Below are positions 33,550-42,473 of a DNA stretch of 64,000 nucleotides, piece by piece. This stretch comes from Cryptosporangium minutisporangium (GTDB lineage: Bacteria > Actinomycetota > Actinomycetes > Mycobacteriales > Cryptosporangiaceae): positions 185,801 through 249,800 of the forward strand of contig NZ_BAAAYN010000017.1 in NCBI RefSeq assembly GCF_039536245.1, given 5' to 3'. Under the pieces are notes generated by a model. That model made no database searches and was not told the DNA's origin. It worked only from the letters and a program-made list of their open reading frames with translations. The position numbers were made by a program, and so were the translations under genes. Positions within the stretch are counted from its first letter, which is position 1, and each line of letters begins with the position of its first letter.

Positions 33550-34049
33550 CAGATTGCCCCCTGCTCCTGCTGGATCTCCGCGGCTCGCAGCACCGACTTC
33601 ACGATGTTCTGGTAGCCGGTGCACCGGCAGAGGTTGCCGCCGATCGCCTCCCGCGCCTCCTCCTCGGTCGGGTCCGGGTTCTCGCGCAGGTACGCGGTGA
33701 TCGTCGTGACGAAGCCGGGCGTGCAGAAGCCGCACTGGAGCCCGTGGCAGTCGACGAACGCCTGCTGCACCGGGCCGAGCCCGCCGTCCGGAGCGAGACA
33801 ACCCTCGACGGTCGTGATCTCGGCGCCGTCGACGCTCACCGCGAACAGCAGGCAGGAGCGCATCGGACGGCCGTCGACCAGCACCGTGCACGAACCGCAG
33901 ACGCCGTGCTCGCAACCGAGGTGCGTACCGGTGAGGCCGAGGTCGTGCCGGAGCGCGTCGGCGAGCAACCGCCGGGCCGGCACGGACGCGGTGCGCAGCA
34001 CGCCGTTGACGGTGAACGTCACGTCGTGCGTGGTCTCGGTGGCGCTCAT
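33549..34049 (-). CDS. Molybdenum hydroxylase small (2Fe-2S) subunit
   Basis: 166 residues, usual for CoxS/XdhC-type subunits. The plant-type ferredoxin cluster is bound by GCEHGVCGSCTVLVDG plus the following RSCLLF Cys. The second, helical cluster is bound by GLQCGFCTPGF and NLCRCTGYQNIV. All eight Cys are present. It passes electrons from the molybdenum site to FAD. Start overlaps the FAD-subunit stop by 4 bases (ATGA). Confidence 0.95.
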   Translation of the reverse strand: MSATETTHDVTFTVNGVLRTASVPARRLLADALRHDLGLTGTHLGCEHGVCGSCTVLVDGRPMRSCLLFAVSVDGAEITTVEGCLAPDGGLGPVQQAFVDCHGLQCGFCTPGFVTTITAYLRENPDPTEEEAREAIGGNLCRCTGYQNIVKSVLRAAEIQQEQGAI

Positions 34050-34930
34050 GCCGCAACCTCCGTTCGCGCCACCGCATGCGCGGCAGCAGCCTTCAACGCC
34101 CGGCCGGTCAGCACCCCGGCGAGATGCCGCCGGTACTCGGCGGTGGCGTGGATGTCTTCCTCGGGTTCGACGACCGAGCCCACGAGGCGCGCGGCGGCGG
34201 CCCAGTCAGCAGCATCGTAGGAACGGCCTCCGACAAGTTCGGTGAAGTCCACGGTCACCGGCGTCGGGCCCATCGATACGTACGTGGCGCGAGCCGCGGA
34301 GATCCGCAGGTCCTCGTCGAGGGTCACCAGCGCACCCAGTCCGCACATCGCGTAGTCGCCGTGCCGGCGGGACACCTCCAGCCACGCGGTACCGGTGTGC
34401 GGTGGCGGGATCGGGAACGTCACGCTGGTCGCCACCTCGCCGGGGCGGGTCGCCGACTCCAGCGGCGCCAGGAAGAAATCGTCGACCGGCACCGCCCGCG
34501 AACCGGAGACGGAAGCCAGCTGCACCGAACCACCCAGCAGCGCCAGCACCGACGGCATCTCGCCGGCCGGGTCCGCGTGCACGATGCTGCCGACCGTGGT
34601 GCCGCGATTGCGGATCGTCGGGTGCGCCACGTGGGAGAGCGCCTGACGCAGCAGCGGCAGCACCCGCTCGGCGTCCGCGGAGTGCTCCACCTCGGCGTGC
34701 CGGGCGATCGCACCCACGGTGACGGCGTCCGGCGTCACGTCGATCCGCGCGAGTTCGGAGAGCCGATTGATGTCCACCAGATGGGCAGGCGCCGCCAGCC
34801 GCATGTTGAGCATCGGAACCAGACTCTGGCCTCCGGCCAGCACCTTTCCGTCCCCGTCCAGCTCGGCCAGGACGGTCAGCGCTTCCTCGAGCGTCTCCGG
34901 ACGGTGGTACTCGAACGCCGATGGTTTCAT
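34046..34930 (-). CDS. Molybdenum hydroxylase medium (FAD) subunit
   Basis: 294 residues, CoxM type. FAD-binding motifs AGGQSLVPMLNMR (about residues 32-44) and TVGSIVHADPAGEMPSVL (about 112-129) are clear, followed by the CO-dehydrogenase flavoprotein C-terminal domain. FAD passes electrons onward to quinone or another acceptor. ATG at 34930 is the family start; a much longer open frame upstream is not coding. First of the gene order FAD, FeS, large subunit, CoxG. Confidence 0.94.
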   Translation of the reverse strand: MKPSAFEYHRPETLEEALTVLAELDGDGKVLAGGQSLVPMLNMRLAAPAHLVDINRLSELARIDVTPDAVTVGAIARHAEVEHSADAERVLPLLRQALSHVAHPTIRNRGTTVGSIVHADPAGEMPSVLALLGGSVQLASVSGSRAVPVDDFFLAPLESATRPGEVATSVTFPIPPPHTGTAWLEVSRRHGDYAMCGLGALVTLDEDLRISAARATYVSMGPTPVTVDFTELVGGRSYDAADWAAAARLVGSVVEPEEDIHATAEYRRHLAGVLTGRALKAAAAHAVARTEVAA

Positions 34931-35036
34931 GCCGCGATAGTCCCCCAAGAAGTCCAGGGCGACCCAGCAACGTCGCTGGTGAACGCCCCGGAACGGCTCT
35001 CCCGGGCGGCCGGTAGGTCGCCGGCCCGGGCTGGTC

Positions 35037-35069
35037 GGTCGGCGAGCGGCGCGAGGCCGCTCGCCGACC
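35037..35069 (-). terminator. Terminator-like hairpin after the NCS2 permease gene
   Basis: A perfect 14-bp stem, GGTCGGCGAGCGGC (35037-35050) and its complement (35056-35069), with a 5-base loop, 13 bases beyond the permease stop. No T-run follows on the minus strand, so termination may be partial and could let some transcription reach the hydroxylase genes. Confidence 0.6.
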
Positions 35070-35081
35070 GTGAAACAACGC

Positions 35082-36560
35082 TTACGGCTCCTTGTAGGCG
35101 CCGGGTTCGTCGACGACGAGGATCGCGCCACCGGCGTCCTTACCCGCGGCGGTCTCCGCTGCTCCGTCGTCGTCGGAGGTGGGCCGCGGAGTGCGCTCGG
35201 CGAGCCACATCTCCTTGAGGTGCGGCGGAGCGATCGCCTTCGCCAGGTGGAAGCCGGCCACGGTCACGATCGTGCCGAGCGCGATGCCGGAGAGCGAGAA
35301 GTCGTCGGTGAAGACCAGGCTGACGCCGCCGATACCGATGATGATCCCGGCCGCGGCCGGAACCAGGTTGATCGGGTTGGCGAAGTCGACCCGGTTCTCC
35401 TTCCAGATCTTGGCTCCGAGCAGGCCGATCATGCCGTAGAGCACGACCGTGATGCCGCCGAGCACACCGCCCGGCGTCGCCGAGACGACCGCGCCGAACT
35501 TCGGTGAAAATCCGAACAGGATCGCGACGATCGCGGCCACGTAGTACGCCGCGGTCGAGTAGACCCGGGTCGCGGCCATGACACCGATGTTCTCCGCGTA
35601 CGTCGTGGTGGGCGAGCCGCCGACCGCGGACGCGATCACCGTGCCGACACCGTCACCGGCGATCGCACGGCCCATCACCGGGTCGAGGTCGTCACCGGTC
35701 ATCTCGGCGACCGCCTTGACGTGACCGGCGTTCTCCGCGATCAACGCGATCACGGCAGGCAGGACCAGCAGGATGGCCGCGATCGAGAAGGACGGCGCGT
35801 GCCAGCCGACGACGTCACCCTCGGTGTGCGGCGGGAAGCCGATCCAGTTCGCCGCCTCGACACCGTCCCAGTTCACGCGCCAGTGCGTCGTCTCCTTGGC
35901 GGCAGCGGCGTCGTACGAGGTGATCTGGCCGAAGATGCGGTCGAACACCCAGGACAGGGCGTAACCGAACAGCAGTGCAAGGAAAATCGCGATCCGGCCG
36001 AGGAAGCCCCGGACGCCGACCGCGACCACGATGACGAACACCATCGTGATCAGCGCGATCCACTGGTCCTGCGGCCAGTACGTACCGGCCACCACCGGGG
36101 CGAGGTTGAACCCGATCAGCATGACGACGGCACCGGTGACGACCGGCGGCAGCACGCTGTAGATCGCTCTCGAGCCGACGAAGTGGATCAGCACACCGAC
36201 GAGCGCGAGCACCACGCCGGCGACGAGGATCGCGCCGGTCACCTCGGCTGAGTCGCCGCCCTGCGCGCGGATCGCCGCCACGCCGCCGACGAACGACGCC
36301 GACGTGCCCAGGTAGCTGGGGACCTTGCCGCTGACGATCAGCAGGAAGAGGATCGTCGCGATACCGCTCATCATGATCGCGAGCTGCGGGTTCAGCCCCA
36401 TGATCAGCGGGAAGACGAACGTCGCTCCGAACATCGCGACCACGTGCTGGGCGCCGAGGCCGACCGTCCGGGGCCACGAGAGCCGTTCTTCCGGACGGAC
36501 GACCTCGCCCGGCGGCGGTGCTTTGCCTCCGTGTACGACACTCCACCCAAAGAGAGCCAT
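35082..36560 (-). CDS. NCS2-family uracil/xanthine permease
   Basis: 492 residues with about 12-14 hydrophobic segments. The NCS2 signatures are seen: GLGAQHVVAMFGATFVFPLIMG, TSASFVGG, the substrate-site Glu in ALIAENAGHVKAVAEMTG, and GSPTTTYAENIGVMAATRVYS. The first Glu sits in the family position that binds the base. It imports uracil, xanthine or a similar base with protons. ATG at 36560 with GAGAAGGGG upstream; the soluble acidic tail of 45 residues is typical. As the first gene of the minus-strand catabolic set, it probably brings in the pathway substrate. Confidence 0.93.
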   Translation of the reverse strand: MALFGWSVVHGGKAPPPGEVVRPEERLSWPRTVGLGAQHVVAMFGATFVFPLIMGLNPQLAIMMSGIATILFLLIVSGKVPSYLGTSASFVGGVAAIRAQGGDSAEVTGAILVAGVVLALVGVLIHFVGSRAIYSVLPPVVTGAVVMLIGFNLAPVVAGTYWPQDQWIALITMVFVIVVAVGVRGFLGRIAIFLALLFGYALSWVFDRIFGQITSYDAAAAKETTHWRVNWDGVEAANWIGFPPHTEGDVVGWHAPSFSIAAILLVLPAVIALIAENAGHVKAVAEMTGDDLDPVMGRAIAGDGVGTVIASAVGGSPTTTYAENIGVMAATRVYSTAAYYVAAIVAILFGFSPKFGAVVSATPGGVLGGITVVLYGMIGLLGAKIWKENRVDFANPINLVPAAAGIIIGIGGVSLVFTDDFSLSGIALGTIVTVAGFHLAKAIAPPHLKEMWLAERTPRPTSDDDGAAETAAGKDAGGAILVVDEPGAYKEP

Positions 36561-36787
36561 GGCCCGAACCCCTTCTCAGCCGCCCCGGTGTGAGGGCGGT
36601 CCAGGGCCACCCTCGGAGGATGACGACGAATATCCGGCCACGGTGACCTGGGTCTCATGGTCAAGACAACACCGACTCGGGCCTCGTCCCTTGGCGGAAA
36701 CTGCCCAGGGGGTGGTCGATCTGTCAGTGATTGTCGCCCGCGTGACGCGATAGCAACACGTACGACACGAGTCTGAGCGACGCTCGG

Positions 36788-36826
36788 CCGGTTCGACCGC
36801 AGTCACAGCGGTATCAATTGAACCGG
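36788..36826. promoter_or_regulatory. Nested inverted repeat in the divergent promoter region
   Basis: CCGGTTC...GAACCGG (36788-36794, 36820-36826) encloses ACCGC-AGTCACA-GCGGT. It lies in the 292-base gap 36561-36852 between the divergent permease and DMT transporter genes, close to the DMT ATG (36853). It could be an operator, for example for PucR, or an RNA fold. Nothing else was found in the gap. Confidence 0.35.
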
Positions 36827-36852
36827 ACGTAAGACCTAGCGTCGGTACCACT

Positions 36853-37803
36853 ATGGGAATTACCGGACGCGCAGCTTTCGTCCGGCTGGTAGTGCTGGCA
36901 GCACTGTGGGGTTCGAGTTTTCTGTGGGCCGCCATCGCGCTGCGGGGCCTCCCGCCGGGCGTCCTCACCGTGGTCCGGCTCGCGCTGGGCTCGGCGCTGT
37001 TGCTCGCGATCTGCCGAATCCGCGGCGTCCGGATCCCCGCCGAGCCGCGCGTCTGGGTGCACCTCGGCGTGCTGGCCGCGATCGGCCACGTGATCCCGCT
37101 GCTCCTGTTCGCCCACGCGGTGCGGTCGATCGACTCGCACGTCGGCGGCACGCTGAACGCCACCACGCCGCTCTGGACGCTCGCCATCGGTGTCTGTCTG
37201 GGCACTTCCGGGCGGATTCCCGGGCGGTACGTCGCCGGCCTGCTCGCCGGCCTGGTCGGCACGCTGCTGGTGGTCGGCGCCTGGCCACCCGGCGATCGCC
37301 TGCCGGTCGTCCCGACAGTGCTCGGCATGATCGCAGCGGCCAGCTACGGCGCCAGCTACATCTACATCGATCGATACATGGCGCGCGTCGACCGGCCGCC
37401 GATCGCGCTCGCCGCCGGACAGCTGGTGGCCGGCACCGCGCTCGCGCTGATCGCGCTCCCGGTCGCCGGCCCGCACTCGCTGGACGGCGTCCGGCTGGGG
37501 CCGGACGTCATCGTCGCCACGATCGCGTTGGGCGCGTTCTGCACCGGCATGGCGACCGTGCTCAACATCCGCCAGGTAGCGGACGTCGGGCCGGCGGCGT
37601 CGGTCGTGGTCTATTTGTTGCCCGTAGTGGCCGCGGTGCTCGGCTGGTTGGTGCTGGACGAGCAGATCACGCCGAGCACGATCGTCGGCACCGCGGTCGT
37701 ACTGGTCGGCGTCGCACTGATTCGGACACCGCGGCGTCCGACGACCGACGACCGCGGCGAGCCGGGCACCCAGCAGCGGCCGCAGGTCCCGACGAATTCC
37801 TGA
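36853..37803 (+). CDS. DMT-superfamily transporter (EamA family)
   Basis: 316 residues with ten predicted helices in two EamA repeats (residues about 7-135 and 150-290). AALWGSSFLWAAIALRGLPPGVLTVVR is the classic first-repeat signature, and ASYGASYIYIDRYM and LLPVVAAVLGWLVLDEQITPSTIVG mark the second repeat. Members move metabolites, amino acids or drugs, mostly as exporters. It is divergent from the base permease. The substrate is not readable. Confidence 0.9.
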   Translation: MGITGRAAFVRLVVLAALWGSSFLWAAIALRGLPPGVLTVVRLALGSALLLAICRIRGVRIPAEPRVWVHLGVLAAIGHVIPLLLFAHAVRSIDSHVGGTLNATTPLWTLAIGVCLGTSGRIPGRYVAGLLAGLVGTLLVVGAWPPGDRLPVVPTVLGMIAAASYGASYIYIDRYMARVDRPPIALAAGQLVAGTALALIALPVAGPHSLDGVRLGPDVIVATIALGAFCTGMATVLNIRQVADVGPAASVVVYLLPVVAAVLGWLVLDEQITPSTIVGTAVVLVGVALIRTPRRPTTDDRGEPGTQQRPQVPTNS

Positions 37804-37835
37804 CGGTCGAAACTTCAGCTTAGGAGAGCACCAGG

Positions 37836-38318
37836 GTGGTAGCGGTCCACAACTACGAGTTGGGCCTGGTCTGGACGGGTAACCAGGGCACCGGAACCAG
37901 CGCGTACCGGGCGTACAGCCGGTCGCACGAGGTGACCTCGGAGGGCCGACCTCCCCTGCTGGGGTCGTCCGACCCCGCGTTCCGGGGTGAAACCGACCGC
38001 TGGAATCCCGAACTCCTGCTGCTCGCAGCGCTCTCCGGGTGTCATCTGATGTCGTACCTGCACGTCTGCGTCGAGGCCGGAGTGATCGTCAGCGCATACG
38101 CCGACACACCGACCGGGTCGATGACGCAGACGCCGGGCGGCGGTGGGCGCTTCACCGAGGTCGTTCTGCACCCCCGGGTGACGCTGGCCCGGGACAGCGC
38201 GGGGAAGCAGGACCTCGCGAGCCGCCTGCACCGCGACGCCAGCGCCCGCTGCTTCATCGCGGCCTCGGTGAACTTCCCGGTCCACCACGAGCCAACGGTC
38301 GTCGTCGCCGACCGCTGA
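37836..38318 (+). CDS. OsmC-family peroxide reductase-like protein
   Basis: 160 residues. The two catalytic Cys are in LAALSGCHLMSYLHVC and ASARCFIAASVNFPVHHEP, as in OsmC/Ohr proteins that reduce organic hydroperoxides with a dithiol. The Arg-Glu pair of Ohr is not clearly visible, so this is nearer to OsmC than to Ohr. GTG at 37836 with GGAGAG about 10 bases upstream. It follows the DMT transporter by 32 bases and may share its transcript. Confidence 0.88.
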   Translation: MVAVHNYELGLVWTGNQGTGTSAYRAYSRSHEVTSEGRPPLLGSSDPAFRGETDRWNPELLLLAALSGCHLMSYLHVCVEAGVIVSAYADTPTGSMTQTPGGGGRFTEVVLHPRVTLARDSAGKQDLASRLHRDASARCFIAASVNFPVHHEPTVVVADR

Positions 38319-38342
38319 CGCAGGCCCGGCCGCCCGCGTGCC

Positions 38343-40016
38343 CTACAACCCGCGGATCTCCAAGACGCGAAGGGCGAGTGCTAGGTCGAGGCGGAGAGCG
38401 GCGTCGTCGGTGAACGGACCGACCAGCTTCTCCAGCTTCGTGATCCGGTACCGCAGCGTGTTGTAGTGGAAATGCAGCCGCCGCGCGGCCTCGGCCACCG
38501 TGCAGTTCGTCTCCAGCAGCACCGCCAGCGTCCGCCGCAGGTCCGCGTTCTCCGGCGTGTCCGCCGCCAGCTCGCCGAGCACCTCCTCGACGAACCCGCG
38601 CAGCTCCGCGGTGTCCGGGATCAGCGACAGCAGTCGGTGCACGCCCAGGCGGTCGAAGCTCGCCCGAGCGCCGTCGCCGTGCAGCCGACGCCCGATCCGG
38701 ACCGCCTTCCGCGCCTGCTCGTACGCCCGCGGCAGCTCCTGCGGGGTCAACGCCGGCCGGGAGATGCCCAGCGAGAACGACCGCCGTCCTCCGCCCCCGT
38801 CACCGACGACCTGCCGTACGAGTTCGTTGACCGCCCGCTCGATCACGTCGGCGCCCCCACCCCCGGACGGCAGCCCGAGCAGAACGACGACCTCCTGGTT
38901 GAAGTTGACGACCGGTGCCTTCGGGTCGCGCCACCGCACCACCGACTGCCACGCGGTGGCGAACCGCTCCTGCACCGGACGCAGCTCCGGGGCCGCCCCA
39001 CTGGGCACCGTGACCGGGTCGAGCTCGGCGACCACCGCCACCAACGGCCGCTCGACGTCCCAGCCGAGCGTCCGCGCGTGCGCGACCGCGGTCGGCACGT
39101 CCTCCACCCTGCCGGTAAGGAGGTCGCGGAGGAAGTCCGCCCGGTACTTGCCCTCGACCGCGTCGATCGCCAGCTGTTTGGTCACCGCCAGCGCGGCCAC
39201 GGTGGCGGCGCGCTCCAGCGAGTACACGTCCGCGGCGTCCAGCGGAGCGTCGGAGAACGCCACGATGCGCCCGTGGTCGATCCGGCCGGCGACCACCGGC
39301 ACCGTCGTGTGGAACCCGCCCTCGTGCGGACGGACACCGGTCGGCTCGTCGTCGACACGGAACCGGCCAGTGGGGTCGAAACAGCCGGTGTCGGACAGGC
39401 CGTCCTGGTCACCCGCCCGGGCGATCACCCGACCGTCCGGCGTCGTGACGATGACCGGGCCACCGAGGATGCGGGTCAGCTCAGCCGCCAGGTCGTTCAG
39501 CCCACCACCCTCCAGGACGACGCTCACCAGCGCCCGGTGCACCTCGTCCGAGCGGGCCAGCACCGCAGCCTGCCGGTGCAACAGCGCGCTCAGCACTTCG
39601 TTGAGGATGTCGTCGAAGCCCACGGCCTCGGCGACCTCGATGATCGGGAAGCCCCGCCGGTCGGCCTCGGCCAGCACCTCGGCAGGCAGCTCGTCCAGGT
39701 AACGGTGCAGCTTGACCGCGAGCGCGGCCAGGCCTCGCTCGTCCAGCTCGCGGACCAGGTCGACCAGATCGGTTGGGTTGTTCCGCAGCGGGTAGCCGGT
39801 GGTGAGCAGCAGTTCGTGCGGCTTCACCCAGGGCAGGATGTCCGGGACCTCCATGACGTTGAGCCGCTGCACGACCCGGTCGAGACCGGCCTCGCCGGCG
39901 AGCACGCGTGCGCCCGCCAGCGAGCTCGCCTCGAGCACGTCACGTACCGGCAACCCCACGGGGGACGCCGTCAAGTTGGCCGAAGGCACCCGGCCATCCT
40001 TGGCAATTCTTCCCAT
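38343..40016 (-). CDS. PucR-family transcriptional regulator
   Basis: 557 residues. An N-terminal PucR domain (about 22-145: LPVRDVLEASSLAGARVLAG, VPDILPWVKPHELLLTTGYPL) is followed by a GAF-like middle with GRVIARAGDQDG, a GGDEF-like (CdaR) region, and a C-terminal helix-turn-helix (TCTVAEAARRLHFHYNTLRYRITKLEKL form). PucR proteins control purine and ureide degradation. It is divergent from the DUF2877-fdrA-DUF1116 genes with 76 bases between, so it is the likely regulator of that set and perhaps of the base-degradation operon. An in-frame GTG at 39989 with a better ribosome site (AAGGA) may be the true start instead of the ATG at 40016. Confidence 0.9.
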   Translation of the reverse strand: MGRIAKDGRVPSANLTASPVGLPVRDVLEASSLAGARVLAGEAGLDRVVQRLNVMEVPDILPWVKPHELLLTTGYPLRNNPTDLVDLVRELDERGLAALAVKLHRYLDELPAEVLAEADRRGFPIIEVAEAVGFDDILNEVLSALLHRQAAVLARSDEVHRALVSVVLEGGGLNDLAAELTRILGGPVIVTTPDGRVIARAGDQDGLSDTGCFDPTGRFRVDDEPTGVRPHEGGFHTTVPVVAGRIDHGRIVAFSDAPLDAADVYSLERAATVAALAVTKQLAIDAVEGKYRADFLRDLLTGRVEDVPTAVAHARTLGWDVERPLVAVVAELDPVTVPSGAAPELRPVQERFATAWQSVVRWRDPKAPVVNFNQEVVVLLGLPSGGGGADVIERAVNELVRQVVGDGGGGRRSFSLGISRPALTPQELPRAYEQARKAVRIGRRLHGDGARASFDRLGVHRLLSLIPDTAELRGFVEEVLGELAADTPENADLRRTLAVLLETNCTVAEAARRLHFHYNTLRYRITKLEKLVGPFTDDAALRLDLALALRVLEIRGL

Positions 40017-40092
40017 GCCGACACGGTAGACGCGGCCTTACCGTCGGCCACGTGGGCCGGGGGTTTCGGCACCCGAAGAGGCTCGGACGGGG

Positions 40093-40962
40093 GTGACGCA
40101 GGTGCTGCCGTGCTCGGCGTCCGTCTCGCTCGCCCCGGTGCTGACCGGACCGGTCCGCGCCGTACCGGTGACGGCCTCGCTCTCCCGAGCGCTCTACGTC
40201 GACACGCTCGATCCGGAGATCCCCGCACTCTGCCTCACGGCCGCGGACGCGGTTCGGGTGCCCTGCGCGCTGGTCCTGGGGCCCGGCGTCGCGGTGCCGA
40301 CCGCCGCTGTCGGCTCGACCGCCTGGGTCGGCGAGGGCCGGATCCGACTGGCCTCCGGCGCATCGGCCGCGGTCACCCGCTGGTGGCGACCGTCCCGCCC
40401 ACAGGTGCACCTTCTTCATGCGGACGCCAGGCAGCGGGCACTTCGCGAGTTGGCAGCGTCGCCGAACGGGCCGGCCGGGGAGTTCGACCCGGCGATCCAG
40501 GAACTCGCGGCGCAACTCGCCACCGCGCTGACCGACGCGACGGGCTCGACGGGCTCGACGGGCGCAGCCGACGGGGTGCGGGCGTTGCTGGGACGGGGCG
40601 ACGGGCTGACGCCGCTCGGCGACGACGTCCTGGCGGGCGCGCTGGTCACGCTGAACGCCGCGAGCCACCCAGCGGCACACGTGCTGGGCTCGATGGTCTC
40701 CGGGGAGCTGGCAGCCCGACCGGGGATCGCCACCACGCCCGTCTCCGCGGCGCTCCTGGCCCACGCCGCCCGCGGCGAGTGCATTCCCGAGCTCGCCGCC
40801 GTCCTCACCGACTCCGCCGCTCGGCTGGAACCCGCGATCAGTGCCCTGCTCCGGGTCGGGCACTCCTCGGGGTTCGGCCTGCTGCTCGGCGTCGACCTGG
40901 CGTTGTCGGTCCTGACCGGGCCGACGCACGCGCTGCACCCCACCGGAAGGATGGCAGAGTGA
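40093..40962 (+). CDS. DUF2877 protein, AllH-like subunit of oxamate carbamoyltransferase
   Basis: 289 residues. The DUF2877 signature LLGRGDGLTPLGDDVLAGALV lies in the middle, with TTPVSAALLAHAARGEC and HSSGFGLLLGVDLAL after it. DUF2877 proteins are encoded with FdrA and DUF1116 proteins; in E. coli this trio (ylbF, fdrA, ylbE) is reported as oxamate carbamoyltransferase AllH, AllF, AllG. It converts oxalurate and phosphate to oxamate and carbamoyl phosphate, the last part of allantoin use. A 9-bp repeat (Gly-Ser-Thr) lengthens the middle. GTG start. Its stop overlaps the fdrA start by GTGA. Confidence 0.85.
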   Translation: MTQVLPCSASVSLAPVLTGPVRAVPVTASLSRALYVDTLDPEIPALCLTAADAVRVPCALVLGPGVAVPTAAVGSTAWVGEGRIRLASGASAAVTRWWRPSRPQVHLLHADARQRALRELAASPNGPAGEFDPAIQELAAQLATALTDATGSTGSTGAADGVRALLGRGDGLTPLGDDVLAGALVTLNAASHPAAHVLGSMVSGELAARPGIATTPVSAALLAHAARGECIPELAAVLTDSAARLEPAISALLRVGHSSGFGLLLGVDLALSVLTGPTHALHPTGRMAE

Positions 40963-42473
40963 CTGCTTTGCACCATATTGAGCTGCGGCGCGGGACGTAC
41001 CGCGACTCGGTCCAGCTACTCGGAGTCAGCCAGGCCGTCGGTGCGCTCGACGGGGTGACCGGCGCGATGGTCGCGATGGGTACCGAACTGAACCTCGAGC
41101 TGATCGCCGGGATGGGCTTCGGGATTCCGGACGACGCCACGGCCGGCGACATGGTGGTGGCGATCGCCGCCGTCGACGAGGCCGCCCGGGACGCCGCACT
41201 CGCGGCGCTGGAGGCAGCGCTGGCGGCCAAGACACCGCAGCCGACCGGGGACACCACGCTCCCGCCTCCTCGTACCGTCGGCGCAGCAGTGAACACCGCA
41301 GGGGCGACGCTCGCGCTGATCTCCACCCCCGGTCGTTACGCGTTCACCGACGCGATGGACGCCCTGGACGCCGGCGCGTCGGTGCTGGTGTTCAGCGACA
41401 ACGTGCCGGTCGAGCAGGAGATCGCGCTGAAGGACCGCGCGGCCGAACGAGGGCTGATCGTCATGGGCCCGGACTGCGGCACCGCGGTCGTCGGCGGCGT
41501 CGGCCTCGGTTTCGCGAACGTCGTCCGGCCAGGTCCGGTCGGGCTCGTCGCGGCGTCCGGCACCGGCGCACAACAGGCCATGACGCTGCTCGACGCCGCA
41601 GGCGTGGGCGTCTCGCACTGCCTGGGCGTCGGCGGACGCGACCTGTCCACTGCGGTCGCCGGTCGCTCGACGCTGGCCGCGCTCGACGCGCTCGACGCCG
41701 ACCCGGCGACCGAGGTGATCCTGGTGATCTCCAAGCCGCCTGCGGACGAGGTGGCGTCCCGGGTCCGTGCGCACGCGGAGAAACTCTCGAAGCCCGTGGT
41801 GTTCGGGCTTCTGGGCAGCGGTCGCCCGGACCTGACCGCGGTCGTGACCGAGGTGCTGGGTGCGCTCGGCCGGTCGGCGCCGTCGCCGTGGCCACGGTGG
41901 TTGCCGTCGGACGAACCGCGCGACCTGGCGGCGCCGTTCGGTTCCGGCTCCGGTTCGCTGCGCGGGTTGTTCAGCGGCGGAACGCTCTGCGACGAGGCGA
42001 TGGTGATCGCGTCGGCGGCGCTCGGCCCGATCAGGTCGAACATCCCGCTGGAGCCTTCCTGGGCGTTGGCCCGCGATCTGAAGGCCGACGGGCACGTGAT
42101 GATCGACTTCGGCGACGACACGCTGACCGCGGGGCGTCCGCACCCGATGATCGACGGGACGCTTCGACTGGAGCGGCTGGCCACCGAGGCCGCCGATCCG
42201 TCCTGCCGCGTGGTGCTGCTCGACGTCGTGCTCGGACACGGCGCACACCCCGACCCGGCCGGTGAGCTGGCACCCGCGATCGCGGCCGCGGTGCTCGCCG
42301 CCGACCGCGCGTTCGACGTGGTGGTCGCGCTCGTCGGTAGCGCGGGCGATCCGCAGGGCCTGGAGCGTCAGGCCACCGCACTGCAGGGCGTCGGCGCCCG
42401 GGTGTTCTCGTCCAATGCCGAAGCCGCTCGTGAGGCGGTCGCGATCCTGAACCCTGCCGAGGTGACCGAATGA
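40959..42473 (+). CDS. fdrA: FdrA-family protein, AllF-like subunit (acyl-CoA-synthetase-like fold)
   Basis: 504 residues. Two CoA-ligase-like (succinyl-CoA synthetase) domains are seen: VRPGPVGLVAASGTGAQQAMTLLDAAGVGVSHCLGVGGRDLS in the frame, and the MGPDCGTAVVGGVGLGFANVV region. A later LFSGGTLCDEAMVIAS and DFGDDTLTAGRPHPMIDGTLR mark the FdrA C-terminal part. The start is the GTG at 40959; the frame is open far upstream (to 38466), but that part is antisense to pucR. The stop overlaps the DUF1116 ATG by ATGA. It is probably the catalytic partner in the carbamoyltransferase complex. Confidence 0.9.
   Translation: MTALHHIELRRGTYRDSVQLLGVSQAVGALDGVTGAMVAMGTELNLELIAGMGFGIPDDATAGDMVVAIAAVDEAARDAALAALEAALAAKTPQPTGDTTLPPPRTVGAAVNTAGATLALISTPGRYAFTDAMDALDAGASVLVFSDNVPVEQEIALKDRAAERGLIVMGPDCGTAVVGGVGLGFANVVRPGPVGLVAASGTGAQQAMTLLDAAGVGVSHCLGVGGRDLSTAVAGRSTLAALDALDADPATEVILVISKPPADEVASRVRAHAEKLSKPVVFGLLGSGRPDLTAVVTEVLGALGRSAPSPWPRWLPSDEPRDLAAPFGSGSGSLRGLFSGGTLCDEAMVIASAALGPIRSNIPLEPSWALARDLKADGHVMIDFGDDTLTAGRPHPMIDGTLRLERLATEAADPSCRVVLLDVVLGHGAHPDPAGELAPAIAAAVLAADRAFDVVVALVGSAGDPQGLERQATALQGVGARVFSSNAEAAREAVAILNPAEVTE

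Noticed and set aside
31138-34930. Label as aerobic carbon monoxide dehydrogenase
   Set aside because: The active-site loop is PYRGAGR, not the Cys-containing AYRCSFR of true CO dehydrogenase.
38466-42473. A 1335-residue plus-strand open frame
   Set aside because: Only the last 504 codons (from the GTG at 40959) match FdrA. The first part is antisense to pucR and overlaps the DUF2877 gene.
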